Assembly (NCBI RefSeq): GCF_003149515.1
Contig: NZ_CP029145.1
Span: forward strand, 2,480,001-2,544,000
Direction: 5' to 3'
DNA length: 64,000 bases
From: Hymenobacter nivis
GTDB lineage: Bacteria > Bacteroidota > Bacteroidia > Cytophagales > Hymenobacteraceae
A model generated the notes under the pieces. That model made no database searches and had not been told where the DNA came from. It saw only the letters and a list, made by a program, of their open reading frames with translations. The position numbers and the translations under genes are program-made. This document shows positions 34,105 to 42,810 of the stretch, piece by piece; the first letter of the stretch is position 1; every line of letters begins with the position of its first letter.

Positions 34105-36114
34105 ATGGACGCCCGCTACGCTACCCCGCAAAAACTTTTCAGTGGAGAGATGCAATTTGTTGTTCCACTGTTTCAGCGCTCCTACAGCTGGAAACTGAAG
34201 CAGTGGAAGGCCCTTTGGGATGACTTAAAACAGCTACCCGATTTAGAGGCCGGCCGACAGCATTTCATTGGTTCGGTGGTGATGCACCCAACGAACACCG
34301 TGCCTACCGGCGTCAGCAAATACGCGGTAATTGACGGCCAGCAGCGGCTTACGACGCTTTTTATTTTGCTAATTGCGCTGCGGGATACGGCGCGGGCCGC
34401 AGGCAATGAACGGCTAGCCGAGCGCATCACTGATAATTATCTGGCTAATAAATATGCCCCGGCGCACGAGCGCTACAAGCTACTGCCCACGCAGGCCGAC
34501 CGGGCGGCATTTCGGCAGCTGGCCGACCACGCCCCGGGCACCGAGGCTGTGCCGGGCTTGATTAGCGAAGCCTTTGATTATTTCCGGCACCGGCTGGGTG
34601 CCTGGGTTGGCAACGAGCCAGGGCAGGCCGAAGACATGCTACGCTTGATACTGGAGCGGTTGTCGCTGGTAAGCATTACCCTCAACGACGACGACGACCC
34701 CTATCTGGTCTTTGAAAGCCTCAACGCCAAAGGAATGCAGCTGACGGCGGCTGACCTCATCCGCAACTACTTGTTCATGAAGATTCACCCGGACCAGCAG
34801 GATGACTTGAACGAGCGGTACTGGATGCCGATGCAATCGGCGTTGGGCGATTCGCTCACGGCTTTCATTTGGCATTACTTGATGCGGAACGGGGGTAACG
34901 TGCCGCAGTCGGATGTGTACCTCTCGTTTCGCAAGGCCACCGCGGGGCGCGAAGTAGCGGAAGTACTGGCCGAGCTGGCCCGCTACGCCCCCACCTACGC
35001 CCGGCTGCTGAACCCGGAACTGGAAACGCAGCGCGGGGCGGTACAACGGGCCATTCGCCGGCTCCACCGCACGCGCCTGACGGTAGCGTACCCGCTGATT
35101 ATGCGTCTTTACGACCAGGTGCGCCACGGCGGGCAACTGGCCGAAGCCACGCTGCTGGCGGTATTTGACTTGCTGGAAAACTACGCGCTGCGCGGTTTCA
35201 TAGCCCGCCGGGGCGTGGGCGGGGCCAATAAATCGATGCAGACCCTGGCCACCCGCACCAACCACCTCGACCAGCAGCCCGAAGCCCTATTGGCTGATAT
35301 ACGGGCTTACCTCGCCACCCAGAACTATCCGAGCGATGCGGACGTGTACACGGCCTTGCAAGAGCAGCCACTGTACCACCACGCCGGCGAGCGGCACACC
35401 CGCACCAAACTGCTGCTCGATACGCTGGAAGCCGACCTTAACCCCAAAGAAACTGTGCTGCTAAGCACTCTCAGCATCGAGCACATCATGCCGCAAACCT
35501 TAACCGCCAGCTGGCGGGCAGATTTGGGCGAAGCAGCGGAGCGCGACCACCAGCAGCTGTTGCACACCCTCGGCAACCTTACTCTCACGGGCTACAACAG
35601 TGAGCTTTCCAACTCCCCGTTTGCAGAGAAGCGAAAGCATTACGCCGGTAGCAACGTGGGGCTGAACGCCGAGTTGGCAGCAGCTCCGGCCTGGAACGCC
35701 GCCGCCATTCGAGAGCGGGGCGTACGATTGGCGCACCGCGTATTGGCCCGGTGGCCTTCGTTTGCCCCGGATCTAGTCGAGGAGGCCGATACGCCCCATG
35801 CGACCAGCAACCGGCCCACGGCTGTGGTTTTGCGGGGGCAGCGGCAGGCCGTCGGCACGTGGGTGGAAGTGGCAACGGCAACCGCGCATTTGATAGCCGA
35901 AACGTCTGGGCCGGACTTGTGGATCCGGCTGCAAGAAGCCAAGCCGGGGTACTTTACCCAACAAGCCCACCTGCTGCGCCGCCCGAAGCTGCTGCCTGAT
36001 GGTTGGTACTACGAAGGCAACAGCGATTCCGAAGGCCACCGCCGCAACTGCCGGCTCATGCTGGAGCAAGCCGGCATCGCGGAAACCGAATGGCAGGTTG
36101 AGACAACTGGATAA
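34105..36114 (+). CDS. GmrSD-type DUF262/DUF1524 restriction protein
   Basis: 669 residues from MDARYATPQKLFSGE. The N-terminal DUF262 (ParB-like nucleotidase fold) shows FVVPLFQRSYSWK and VIDGQQRLTTLFIL; an ATP/GTP-linked role is known for this domain. The DUF1524 HNH nuclease near 460-545 has LSIEHIMPQTL and LGNLTLTGYNSELSN. An additional C-terminal block of about 90 residues (GTWVEVATATAHLIAE..GWYYEGNSDSEGH) resembles a winged or RAMA-like modified-DNA-sensing domain. It is a solitary type-IV-like defence candidate; no modification genes are adjacent. The start is set by the conserved MDARYATPQKLF. Confidence 0.87.
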   Translation: MDARYATPQKLFSGEMQFVVPLFQRSYSWKLKQWKALWDDLKQLPDLEAGRQHFIGSVVMHPTNTVPTGVSKYAVIDGQQRLTTLFILLIALRDTARAAGNERLAERITDNYLANKYAPAHERYKLLPTQADRAAFRQLADHAPGTEAVPGLISEAFDYFRHRLGAWVGNEPGQAEDMLRLILERLSLVSITLNDDDDPYLVFESLNAKGMQLTAADLIRNYLFMKIHPDQQDDLNERYWMPMQSALGDSLTAFIWHYLMRNGGNVPQSDVYLSFRKATAGREVAEVLAELARYAPTYARLLNPELETQRGAVQRAIRRLHRTRLTVAYPLIMRLYDQVRHGGQLAEATLLAVFDLLENYALRGFIARRGVGGANKSMQTLATRTNHLDQQPEALLADIRAYLATQNYPSDADVYTALQEQPLYHHAGERHTRTKLLLDTLEADLNPKETVLLSTLSIEHIMPQTLTASWRADLGEAAERDHQQLLHTLGNLTLTGYNSELSNSPFAEKRKHYAGSNVGLNAELAAAPAWNAAAIRERGVRLAHRVLARWPSFAPDLVEEADTPHATSNRPTAVVLRGQRQAVGTWVEVATATAHLIAETSGPDLWIRLQEAKPGYFTQQAHLLRRPKLLPDGWYYEGNSDSEGHRRNCRLMLEQAGIAETEWQVETTG

Positions 36115-36154
36115 GCAGCGAGCCTATTCACCGAAGCTAGGGCCCCTGGGGCCC

Positions 36155-38746
36155 CTAGCTGGCTTTGCGCCGGGGACGTAGGGCAAGATAGTCAAGGTAA
36201 TACAATACCTTGATCGACACGTTGTTGTTGTGCGGGGTGTTGGCCACGTTGGCCAGGTTGTCGAAGTAGAGCGGGGTGGCCTCGTTGCCGAGCAGGTACG
36301 ACGAGGTGGCGTCCTTCCAGACCAGGCTCACCTGCGAGCCGGGCGCGAACCACCAGACCAGGGACGCGTCCACGTTGAAGGCGCTGAAGCTGTTGTCGTG
36401 GTTGCGGGTGTACTCGGGCAGGCTTTCCTCGGCCCCCCCGGGGCGCAGGCGCGCGAAGGCCTGGTAGCGCACGGCGCTCACGTAGTGCCGCAGGCGAATG
36501 GTGAACGAGAGGCGGTTGGTGAAGGTGTAGTTGGTGGTCAGCGTGTTGGTGAACGTGGCCACGCGGCGGCCACCCAGCAGCACGTCGGGCCCGAAGGCGG
36601 CAATGAGTGGCTGGTCGAGCGGATTGGTGGCGTCCAGGCCGTCGTTCACGTAGCCGATCTGGTTCACCTTCAGGCCGTAATCAAACGTGTAGCGGAAGTT
36701 CAGCTGGTCGCTCACGCGGTAGCGGGGGCTGAGGGTGAGGCCGTAGCCGGCGCGGCGCGGGCGCGGCAGGCGCTCGTCGGGGGCGTAGGAGCGCACGCCG
36801 AGGTTCACGTCGTAGGCCAGCTTCTTGCGGTAGTCCGACGACACGAACACGCCCAGGTTGGCGCTGGCGGGCACCCGCACGTAGTAGGGCCCCAGCGGGG
36901 CGGTGCGCGGCTCGTAGTAGTCGTGCTTGGCCAGGTCGAGGTTGGCGTTGAAGCCCGTGGTGAGGAAGCTTTTGGAAAAGGTGGTGTTGGCGCTGCCGTA
37001 CACCCCGGCGTCTTGGTAAAGCAGTGGCCGAAACAGCTGCGATTGGTAGGCCCCCAACGAGGAGGAAAAGTTATTCACCTTCCAGAACGGCTGGTACTTG
37101 TTGTAGTTCACGGTGGCCGACTGCGAGATGTTGTTGTTGCCGAACAGGATGCCCAGGTCGTTGGGGTTGTAGGTGTCCGACTCGATGCCGTGGTCCACGT
37201 TCCAGGTCCAGTTGCCCGATATTTTGCCGTAGTTGAGGTAGTATTTGTAGCCGTTGCGGTCGCTCACGGGGGCGTCCGAGTTCAGGATCTGCCCGCGGCG
37301 CTGCGAGTAGTTGAGCTGGCCCTTGAAGGCATACTGGTTCAACTTATCCACGAAGCGGAACAGGCCCGCCGTCACGTTGGCGTCGTAGGCCTGGCCGGCG
37401 CGCGTCACGTTGGTGTTGATGAGCGAGATGTAGGAATTGTGGGGCAGGCTTTGGTCGAGCACCACGATGTTGTAGTTGGTCAGCGGCTGGGTCAGCACCT
37501 CACGCCGCTCACCGCTCACCGAGTCCTGCACCGTGGCGTAGCTGGCCGCCGACAGGGCGTTGAACACGCCGATGCCTAGCCCCTTACTGGTGCGCCCCGA
37601 TACTTTGGTGGCGTTGATGAGCCGCGTCACGCCCGGGTTCTGGTACACGAATTCGCCCCTGCGCAGCTGCCCGGCCACGTCGTTGAAGCCGATGGGCTGG
37701 GACCCCACGCGCCGCGAATAAAACAGGCCGCCCTTGTTGAAAAGCTCGGTGCCTTCGGTGAAAAAGGCCCGGTTTTCCTGGTACTGCACCTCGAAGGGCG
37801 AGAGGTTCAGCACCTGGTTGTCGCTAATAACCTGGCCGAAATCGGGCACCAGCGTAGCGTCGAGCGTGAAGCTCTCATTGATGCCCCACTTCACGTCGGC
37901 CCCGCCGTTGAAGCTGGTGCCGTAGTTGCGCTTGCCCTGCTCGTTGTAGGGGTAGTGGTTCACGTAGCTGCTCACGTAGGGCGTGAAGGAGAGGCGCAGC
38001 GGCGGATGCAGGTTTTCGAGGCCCGTGAGCTCGCCCCACTGGTTCACGAAGCCGTCCGCCGCGGGGTCAATCGGGTTCCAGGCAAACTGTTGGTTAGCCG
38101 CCTTACGCTGCCGGAAAAACTGTACGCCCCAGGTTTGCACCGGGGCCTGGGCGAAGCGGATGGCCGAATACGGAATGCGAATTTCAACGCTCCAGCCGTG
38201 GCCGTCGGGCAGTGGGGCCACGCGGCTGTCCCACACGGCGTTCCAGGCGTTGTCCTCGCCGTTGGCGGGCGAAAGGCGCTGGTCGACCTGCACGCCGGTA
38301 CTCAGCACGAAAAAGCCGTAGCCGTTGAGGTGGTCGCGGTAGGGATCAAGGAACACAGCAAAAAAATCGGTATTACCAATATTATCGCGCTGCGTCAGCT
38401 CGCGCCGGATGCTGTCGGAGCTGGCCTCCACCAGCTTGGCGCCCACGTACATGGCCACGTCGTCGTAGAGCACGCGCACCTCGGTGGGCTGGCGCTCGCG
38501 CCGCCCGGGGTGGGGCCGAAACTCGGTGAACTGCCCGGACACCGGGGCCCCGGCCCAGGCCGCGTCGTCGAGCAGGCCGTCGAGCTTGATGGGCGCCGCC
38601 GTGCGCTGGGCGGCCAGCTGCCGGCGCACCACCGGCGCGGGGGCCCCAGCCGGGCCTTTCTGGGCCGCGGCCCGGGGGCCCCCGCTCAGCAAAAGGGCGC
38701 ACGCCAGCAGGCACGGCAGCCAGCGCAAAGCCAAAAAAGAACACAT
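36155..38746 (-). CDS. DUF5916 outer-membrane protein with CBM9-like domain
   Basis: 863 residues. A signal peptide (to RAAAQ) precedes a carbohydrate-binding family 9-like domain at about 45-235 (IKLDGLLDDAAWAGAPV, VLYDDVAMYVGAKL, AVFLDPYRDHLNGYGF). From about 240 to the end is the DUF5916 beta-barrel-like region (FTPYVSSYVNHYPYNEQGK, VPDFGQVISDNQVLNLSPFE, FFTEGTELFNKGG). Such proteins are typical outer-membrane components in Bacteroidota; substrate unknown. Length normal. Confidence 0.9.
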   Translation of the reverse strand: MCSFLALRWLPCLLACALLLSGGPRAAAQKGPAGAPAPVVRRQLAAQRTAAPIKLDGLLDDAAWAGAPVSGQFTEFRPHPGRRERQPTEVRVLYDDVAMYVGAKLVEASSDSIRRELTQRDNIGNTDFFAVFLDPYRDHLNGYGFFVLSTGVQVDQRLSPANGEDNAWNAVWDSRVAPLPDGHGWSVEIRIPYSAIRFAQAPVQTWGVQFFRQRKAANQQFAWNPIDPAADGFVNQWGELTGLENLHPPLRLSFTPYVSSYVNHYPYNEQGKRNYGTSFNGGADVKWGINESFTLDATLVPDFGQVISDNQVLNLSPFEVQYQENRAFFTEGTELFNKGGLFYSRRVGSQPIGFNDVAGQLRRGEFVYQNPGVTRLINATKVSGRTSKGLGIGVFNALSAASYATVQDSVSGERREVLTQPLTNYNIVVLDQSLPHNSYISLINTNVTRAGQAYDANVTAGLFRFVDKLNQYAFKGQLNYSQRRGQILNSDAPVSDRNGYKYYLNYGKISGNWTWNVDHGIESDTYNPNDLGILFGNNNISQSATVNYNKYQPFWKVNNFSSSLGAYQSQLFRPLLYQDAGVYGSANTTFSKSFLTTGFNANLDLAKHDYYEPRTAPLGPYYVRVPASANLGVFVSSDYRKKLAYDVNLGVRSYAPDERLPRPRRAGYGLTLSPRYRVSDQLNFRYTFDYGLKVNQIGYVNDGLDATNPLDQPLIAAFGPDVLLGGRRVATFTNTLTTNYTFTNRLSFTIRLRHYVSAVRYQAFARLRPGGAEESLPEYTRNHDNSFSAFNVDASLVWWFAPGSQVSLVWKDATSSYLLGNEATPLYFDNLANVANTPHNNNVSIKVLYYLDYLALRPRRKAS

Positions 38747-39058
38747 GAAGGTTGAATGGGGAGAGGTATCGGTGGGGCAGAGACGTTAGGAAAAGCCGGC
38801 CGTTGTCTGGTTAGAAGATTATTTTTTTGCCCTCCCGCCCCTCCCCGGGGCGGGCCTGCCCCGGGCAACGCCCCGCCAGGCCACAGCACGCAGCCACTAA
38901 CAGGCTATCCCAGCAGGCAGTTATGCTCGCCTGGCGCCCGCGCGGCCCAAGCGGGAAAAAGGCTGCGGCTGCGCGGGCATTAGGAGAGCACAACGTTAGA
39001 AGGGGCCACTTTGATTAGCTACAAGCGCGGCTGGCCCCTATAAAAAAATCCAGAAGCG
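38747..39058. other. Spacer of about 310 bases without a gene
   Basis: GC-rich sequence between two minus-strand genes. It holds one possible stem (AGGGGCCA 39001-39008 with TGGCCCCT 39032-39039) and short self-complementary GC runs, but no convincing coding frame, RNA gene or member of the repeat families seen elsewhere. Confidence 0.5.
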
Positions 39059-39961
39059 TTATTGCTTACGGAAGAACACGTCGCCGCTCACCGAATCAAT
39101 TTGCACCAGTGGGCCGCCGCTGCCCAATGTACCCTTCAGGGTGTAGCCCACTAGCGAGTGCGCCCGCCGGTTGCTGAAAGTCACGGCCGGGTCAGCGTAC
39201 ACCTCGCCCGTTACCGAGCGCAGGCTCAGGTCGGCGCCCTCGGCGGCGGGCCAGGTCACGTCCACGTTGCCGCTCACCGAGGCCACGTCGGTAGCCGCGC
39301 CGTTTTCGGTGGTCAGTTGCACGTCACCGCTCACCGTTTTCACGTTCACGGCGCGGGGGCCCCGGTGCGTCACCTTCGCGTCGCCGCTGATGGTGCGGGC
39401 CGTCACGGCGCCGCTCAGGCCGGCAAAGCGCAGGTCGCCGCTCACCGTTTTAGCCGTGATTTCGCCCGTCAAATCCTGCAAGTCCAGGTTGCCGGTGATG
39501 GTGGCCAGGCGCAGGTCCGTGCCCGCGGGCAGCGTCACCTCGTAGTCGATTTGCAGGCAATAGCGGTAGCCCTTGCCCGCGTCGCCGTTGTTCCAGTTGT
39601 AGGTGCCGCCGCTCTTGCCGTTGCTACCACCGTTGCTACTGCTGCGGCCGTTGCACTCGCCCGAGAACTGAAACTTGCGCAGCAGCGATTCGTCCAGCGT
39701 TTCCACCACGCTCACCTCCGCGGCCGACTGCTCCAGCTTCAGGCTCACGGCGTCGTTGCGCTCGTTGTTGTTCACCACCACCGTGGCCTGCACCGCCAGC
39801 CCCGCCCCGCCCGGCCGCACCCGGATGCGGTGGGCGTGCTTGAGGTCGAGAAACACGCCTTGCCCGTCGCGCAGGGCTGCCGTTTGGGTGATGAGGCGCT
39901 GGGCCAGGGCCGGGGCCAGGCTGCCGAGTAGCAGGCTAGCGGCAAATAGAAAGCGGTTCAT
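39059..39961 (-). CDS. DUF4097 family beta-helix protein
   Basis: 300 residues with a signal peptide (MNRFLFAASLLLGSLAPALAQ). The C-terminal half is a chain of beta-helix rungs with the repeated motif T(V/I)SGD (TITGNLDLQDL, AKTVSGDLRFAGL, ARTISGDAKVT, VKTVSGDVQLT, VASVSGNVDVTWP, DSVSGDVFFR). A Gly/Ser/Asn-rich insert with two Cys lies near 105-135. It is the last gene of the ECF sigma operon, probably envelope-located. Family D repeat DNA separates it from the preceding DUF4097 gene. Confidence 0.85.
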   Translation of the reverse strand: MNRFLFAASLLLGSLAPALAQRLITQTAALRDGQGVFLDLKHAHRIRVRPGGAGLAVQATVVVNNNERNDAVSLKLEQSAAEVSVVETLDESLLRKFQFSGECNGRSSSNGGSNGKSGGTYNWNNGDAGKGYRYCLQIDYEVTLPAGTDLRLATITGNLDLQDLTGEITAKTVSGDLRFAGLSGAVTARTISGDAKVTHRGPRAVNVKTVSGDVQLTTENGAATDVASVSGNVDVTWPAAEGADLSLRSVTGEVYADPAVTFSNRRAHSLVGYTLKGTLGSGGPLVQIDSVSGDVFFRKQ

Positions 39962-40056
39962 GGGTGAAGGGATTAAAGGAGGTGAAGAGAGAATTAGGAC
40001 CTGTTCAGAACGGGTGTTAGAAGAACGGTCATGCAGAGCGGTTTCAGAGATAGTGG

Positions 40057-40144
40057 CTGTAGGGGCGGGGCTTGCCCCCGCCCGGCCGTTCGCGCCAAGC
40101 TACCGATTCCGTTCAACGACGGGCGGGGGCAAGCCCCACCCCTG
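40057..40144. repeat. Family D palindromic repeat, copy 1
   Basis: TGTAGGGGCGGGGCTTGCCC and CCGCCC, spacer, then GACGGGCGGGGGCAAGCCCC and ACCCCTG. It separates two DUF4097 genes of one operon. Copy 2 is at 47749-47843; halves flank the composite at 58323-58855. Confidence 0.8.
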
Positions 40145-40166
40145 CAGCGTCCAAACTGTATAGTAA

Positions 40167-41027
40167 CTACTTGGCTTTACGCACGAAAATGTCGCCGCTC
40201 ACCGTTTTCAGACTGAGGGTGACGCCGCCGCCGTTGGTGCGGCCGTCGATGGTGCTGGTGCCGCCTACGTGGCGCAGGCCGCTGGGGCCGCCCAGGCTCA
40301 GGTCGAAATCGGTGTAGATTTCGCCCGACACCGAGCGCATCGAGAGCGTGGTTTTGGCGCTGGCCGGCAGGGTCACGTCCACGTCGCCGCTCACCGTTGA
40401 TACGGCGCTGGGCTCGTCGGGCGTGGTGCTGAACACCACCTTGATGTTGCCGCTGATGGTGTTGGCCACCACCGGGCCCCCGATATTCAGCAGCCGGATG
40501 TCGCCCGATTTCAGGCTCACCTCCACCCGCCCCGCGATGTCGCGCACCGTCAGGTCGTCGGAGCCGCCCCAGGCGGCCTGCGAAAACACCACGTCGGTGC
40601 GGCGGGGCAGGCGCACGGTGTAGTGGCCGTCGCTGCGCGAGGTGCGCGTCACGCGCAGGGTATTGTCGCCGGCCGGCGTCACGGCCAGGCCCAGGCGGGT
40701 GTTATCGTCCATACCGCCGCTGTACACCGGGCGCAGGCCGTTGGAAAGGGCCGGCGGCGGGGTGTAGCCGCCGCTGCCGCGCACCACCAGCTCGTCGCCG
40801 TCGTAGCCCTCCACCGTCACGTCGCTGCCGTGCATGTCGAGCACCACCTTGCGGTGCTGGGTACTGACAAACTTGGCGCGAAATTCCTGGGCCCGCAGGC
40901 CGGCGGGGGCCCCCAGCAGCGCCAGCGCCAGCAGGAGCGCCCCAGCTGCCCAAGGCCCCCAGCGCGTGGCCCGGGCGGCAGTTGCAGCGGGATGCATTTT
41001 GGCGGCATATATCTCGTAATCAATCAT
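40167..41027 (-). CDS. DUF4097 family beta-helix protein
   Basis: 286 residues (or 276 from the inner ATG at 40997, which gives a shorter signal peptide). The signal peptide ends in AGLRAQ. The C-terminal half repeats SGD-type beta rungs (VSLKSGDIRLLNIG, ANTISGNIKVVFS, VSTVSGDVDVTLP, MRSVSGEIYTDF, LKTVSGDIFVRK). It lies 26 bases after the anti-sigma gene, so it is probably part of the sigma operon. DUF4097 proteins are thought to be surface or periplasmic structural proteins. Confidence 0.85.
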   Translation of the reverse strand: MIDYEIYAAKMHPAATAARATRWGPWAAGALLLALALLGAPAGLRAQEFRAKFVSTQHRKVVLDMHGSDVTVEGYDGDELVVRGSGGYTPPPALSNGLRPVYSGGMDDNTRLGLAVTPAGDNTLRVTRTSRSDGHYTVRLPRRTDVVFSQAAWGGSDDLTVRDIAGRVEVSLKSGDIRLLNIGGPVVANTISGNIKVVFSTTPDEPSAVSTVSGDVDVTLPASAKTTLSMRSVSGEIYTDFDLSLGGPSGLRHVGGTSTIDGRTNGGGVTLSLKTVSGDIFVRKAK

Positions 41028-41053
41028 CTTCTTGCGTATTTATCAATTGTTGT

Positions 41054-41950
41054 TTAGATAAGCTGCCCGATGCCGGCTTCGGCCTGCTGGCGCACGGCGC
41101 GCAGCACTTCGGGCTGCTGGCTGAGCTGTTCGAGCTGAGGCACGGCGCGCTTTTCACGCAGCGCCACGAGGGTTTCAATCAGGGTAATTTGCACGTTGGG
41201 GTCGGTTTGCAGGGGCAGGGCGGCCACCAGGGCGGGGCCCACGCGGGGGTCGGCCCGCAGGCGGTACAGGGCTTCGCAGGCGGCTAGCCGCACGTTGGGG
41301 TTAGGGTCGGTGCTGAGAGTGTTGATGAGGGCGGCCACGGCCGGGTCGCCGGGGGCCAGCACGGCGGCCGGGGCTTCGGCCACCAGGCGCAGGCGGTCGG
41401 TGGCGGCGGCGGGCCGCTGCACGGCGGCCGCCAGCTGGGTGGCCAGGGCGGGGGCCTGCTGCACCGGAGCCACCGCCACCTGAGCGGCCGGCTGCCCGCC
41501 GCGCAATAGCAGGCCCAGCATGGCCCCCACCGCCACCAGCGCCACGCTGGCCGCAATGCGCAACCAGTTGCCAGTGTTTTGGTTCATAGTGCTTAGGGCC
41601 TGGGGCTTAGGCGCTATTTCCAGCGGCTGCCCGCCGCGTTGGGCCGTCAGGCCGGGGGCCTGATCGGCAGTTGGAGCAGCGGCGGCCAGCGTGGCTTTTT
41701 CCGCGGCCAGCATAGCCAGGAAATTGTCGCGCAGGGCCAGCGGGGGCACTTCGGCGGGTAGGGCGTCGAGATCGGCAAACAGGATGCGCAACGTGGCCAG
41801 CTCGGCCTGGCAGGCGGGGCACCCGGGCAGGTGGGCAGCCAGGGCCTGAGCGCCGGCCGGCAGCGGCGAGCCATCGGCCAGGTCGGGCAGCCAGGGCCGC
41901 AGGGCCACGCAGGCTGGGTTAGCAGAAAGATGAGGATTAACAGGATTCAT
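41054..41950 (-). CDS. Zinc-finger anti-sigma factor with HEAT repeats
   Basis: 298 residues. Residues 1-80 hold a zf-HC2 anti-sigma motif (Cys14, His40, Cys44, Cys47; HLPGCPAC). A transmembrane helix spans about 129-149 (WLRIAASVALVAVGAMLGLL). The periplasmic part ends in HEAT repeats at about 203-298 (VAALINTLSTDPNPNVRLAA, VGPALVAALPLQTDPNVQIT). It probably holds the upstream-encoded sigma factor inactive in the cytoplasm. A HEAT-repeat periplasmic sensor on an anti-sigma factor is unusual but known in this phylum. Confidence 0.85.
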   Translation of the reverse strand: MNPVNPHLSANPACVALRPWLPDLADGSPLPAGAQALAAHLPGCPACQAELATLRILFADLDALPAEVPPLALRDNFLAMLAAEKATLAAAAPTADQAPGLTAQRGGQPLEIAPKPQALSTMNQNTGNWLRIAASVALVAVGAMLGLLLRGGQPAAQVAVAPVQQAPALATQLAAAVQRPAAATDRLRLVAEAPAAVLAPGDPAVAALINTLSTDPNPNVRLAACEALYRLRADPRVGPALVAALPLQTDPNVQITLIETLVALREKRAVPQLEQLSQQPEVLRAVRQQAEAGIGQLI

Positions 41951-41982
41951 TTTAATCGATTATTAGCTTATCTAGCAATTCA

Positions 41983-42543
41983 TTAGCTCAGGTAAATTCG
42001 CCGCAGCGCGTCCAGGGCCCGGTGGGCTTTTACGCGGGCAGCGCCGGCGGTGCAGCCCAGCTGCTCGCCGATTTCGGCGTAGTCGAAGCCCTGGAAGCGG
42101 TGCAGCACCAGCACTTCGCGCTGGGGGGCGGGCAGCAGGGCCAGGGCTTCGTGCAGGGCCTGGTGCTCGTCGGCGGCGGCGCGCTGTGTCTGGGCGGCGC
42201 GGCCGTGGGCGGCGGTTTTTTCTACGTTCTCCAGGTCATCGGTGGGGCGCTGGCGCTGGCGCTGGTAGTGGTCGGCCCACACGTGGCGGGCCATTTGGTA
42301 CACCCAGGCCCGGAAGGGCTGCCCGGGCTGGTAGCTGGCGCGGTAGCGCAGCACCCGCACAAACACGTTCTGGGTCAGGTCCTGGGCCACGTCCCGGTCG
42401 CCGTTGGCCAGGCGGGCCAGGAACCCAAACAGGGGCCCCTGGTAGCGCTCAAACAACCCCGTAAGGCAGTCCAGCTCGTCGGCCCGCACGCGGGCCATCA
42501 GGGCTTCGTCACTCGGGGGCGCATCAACTACGGCAACCGGCAT
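41983..42543 (-). CDS. ECF RNA polymerase sigma factor
   Basis: 186 residues with region 2 at about 25-95 (LTGLFERYQGPLFGFLARLA, DVAQDLTQNVFVRVLRYRA, FRAWVYQMARHVWADHYQRQ) and region 4 at about 125-185 (LPAPQREVLVLHRFQGFDYA, IGEQLGCTAGAARVKAHRAL). First gene of an operon: sigma, zf-HC2/HEAT anti-sigma 32 bases later, then two DUF4097 genes. It is probably released when the envelope part of its anti-sigma factor senses a signal. Confidence 0.93.
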   Translation of the reverse strand: MPVAVVDAPPSDEALMARVRADELDCLTGLFERYQGPLFGFLARLANGDRDVAQDLTQNVFVRVLRYRASYQPGQPFRAWVYQMARHVWADHYQRQRQRPTDDLENVEKTAAHGRAAQTQRAAADEHQALHEALALLPAPQREVLVLHRFQGFDYAEIGEQLGCTAGAARVKAHRALDALRRIYLS

Positions 42544-42743
42544 ACACGTGAAAGCAAACGGCGAGAAGGAAGGGTTCGGAAGGAGTACCGCCGGGCGGGC
42601 GGTTCGTTACGGGGCCCCGGAAAAATATTTTCATTGGCACGGGAGTAGCCACCGGCAAAGGCGAGTTTTTGAGAAATAGAGTTATTCCTGAATTATAAAA
42701 AACGCAGCACGTCATGCAGGCTTTTTAAAAAGTCCCTTTGGTC

Positions 42744-42784
42744 AAAAAAAAGGGCCAGCTTCTTGGCTTGCAAGAAACTGGCCC
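42744..42784 (-). terminator. Rho-independent terminator of the M56 gene
   Basis: On the minus strand a hairpin of 14-bp arms (GGGCCAGTTTCTTG and CAAGAAGCTGGCCC) with a five-base loop is followed by eight T. It lies 27 bases past the stop of the BlaR1-like gene. Confidence 0.85.
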
Positions 42785-42810
42785 GGGTACTGGCCGTCGG
42801 TGCTTAAGCG

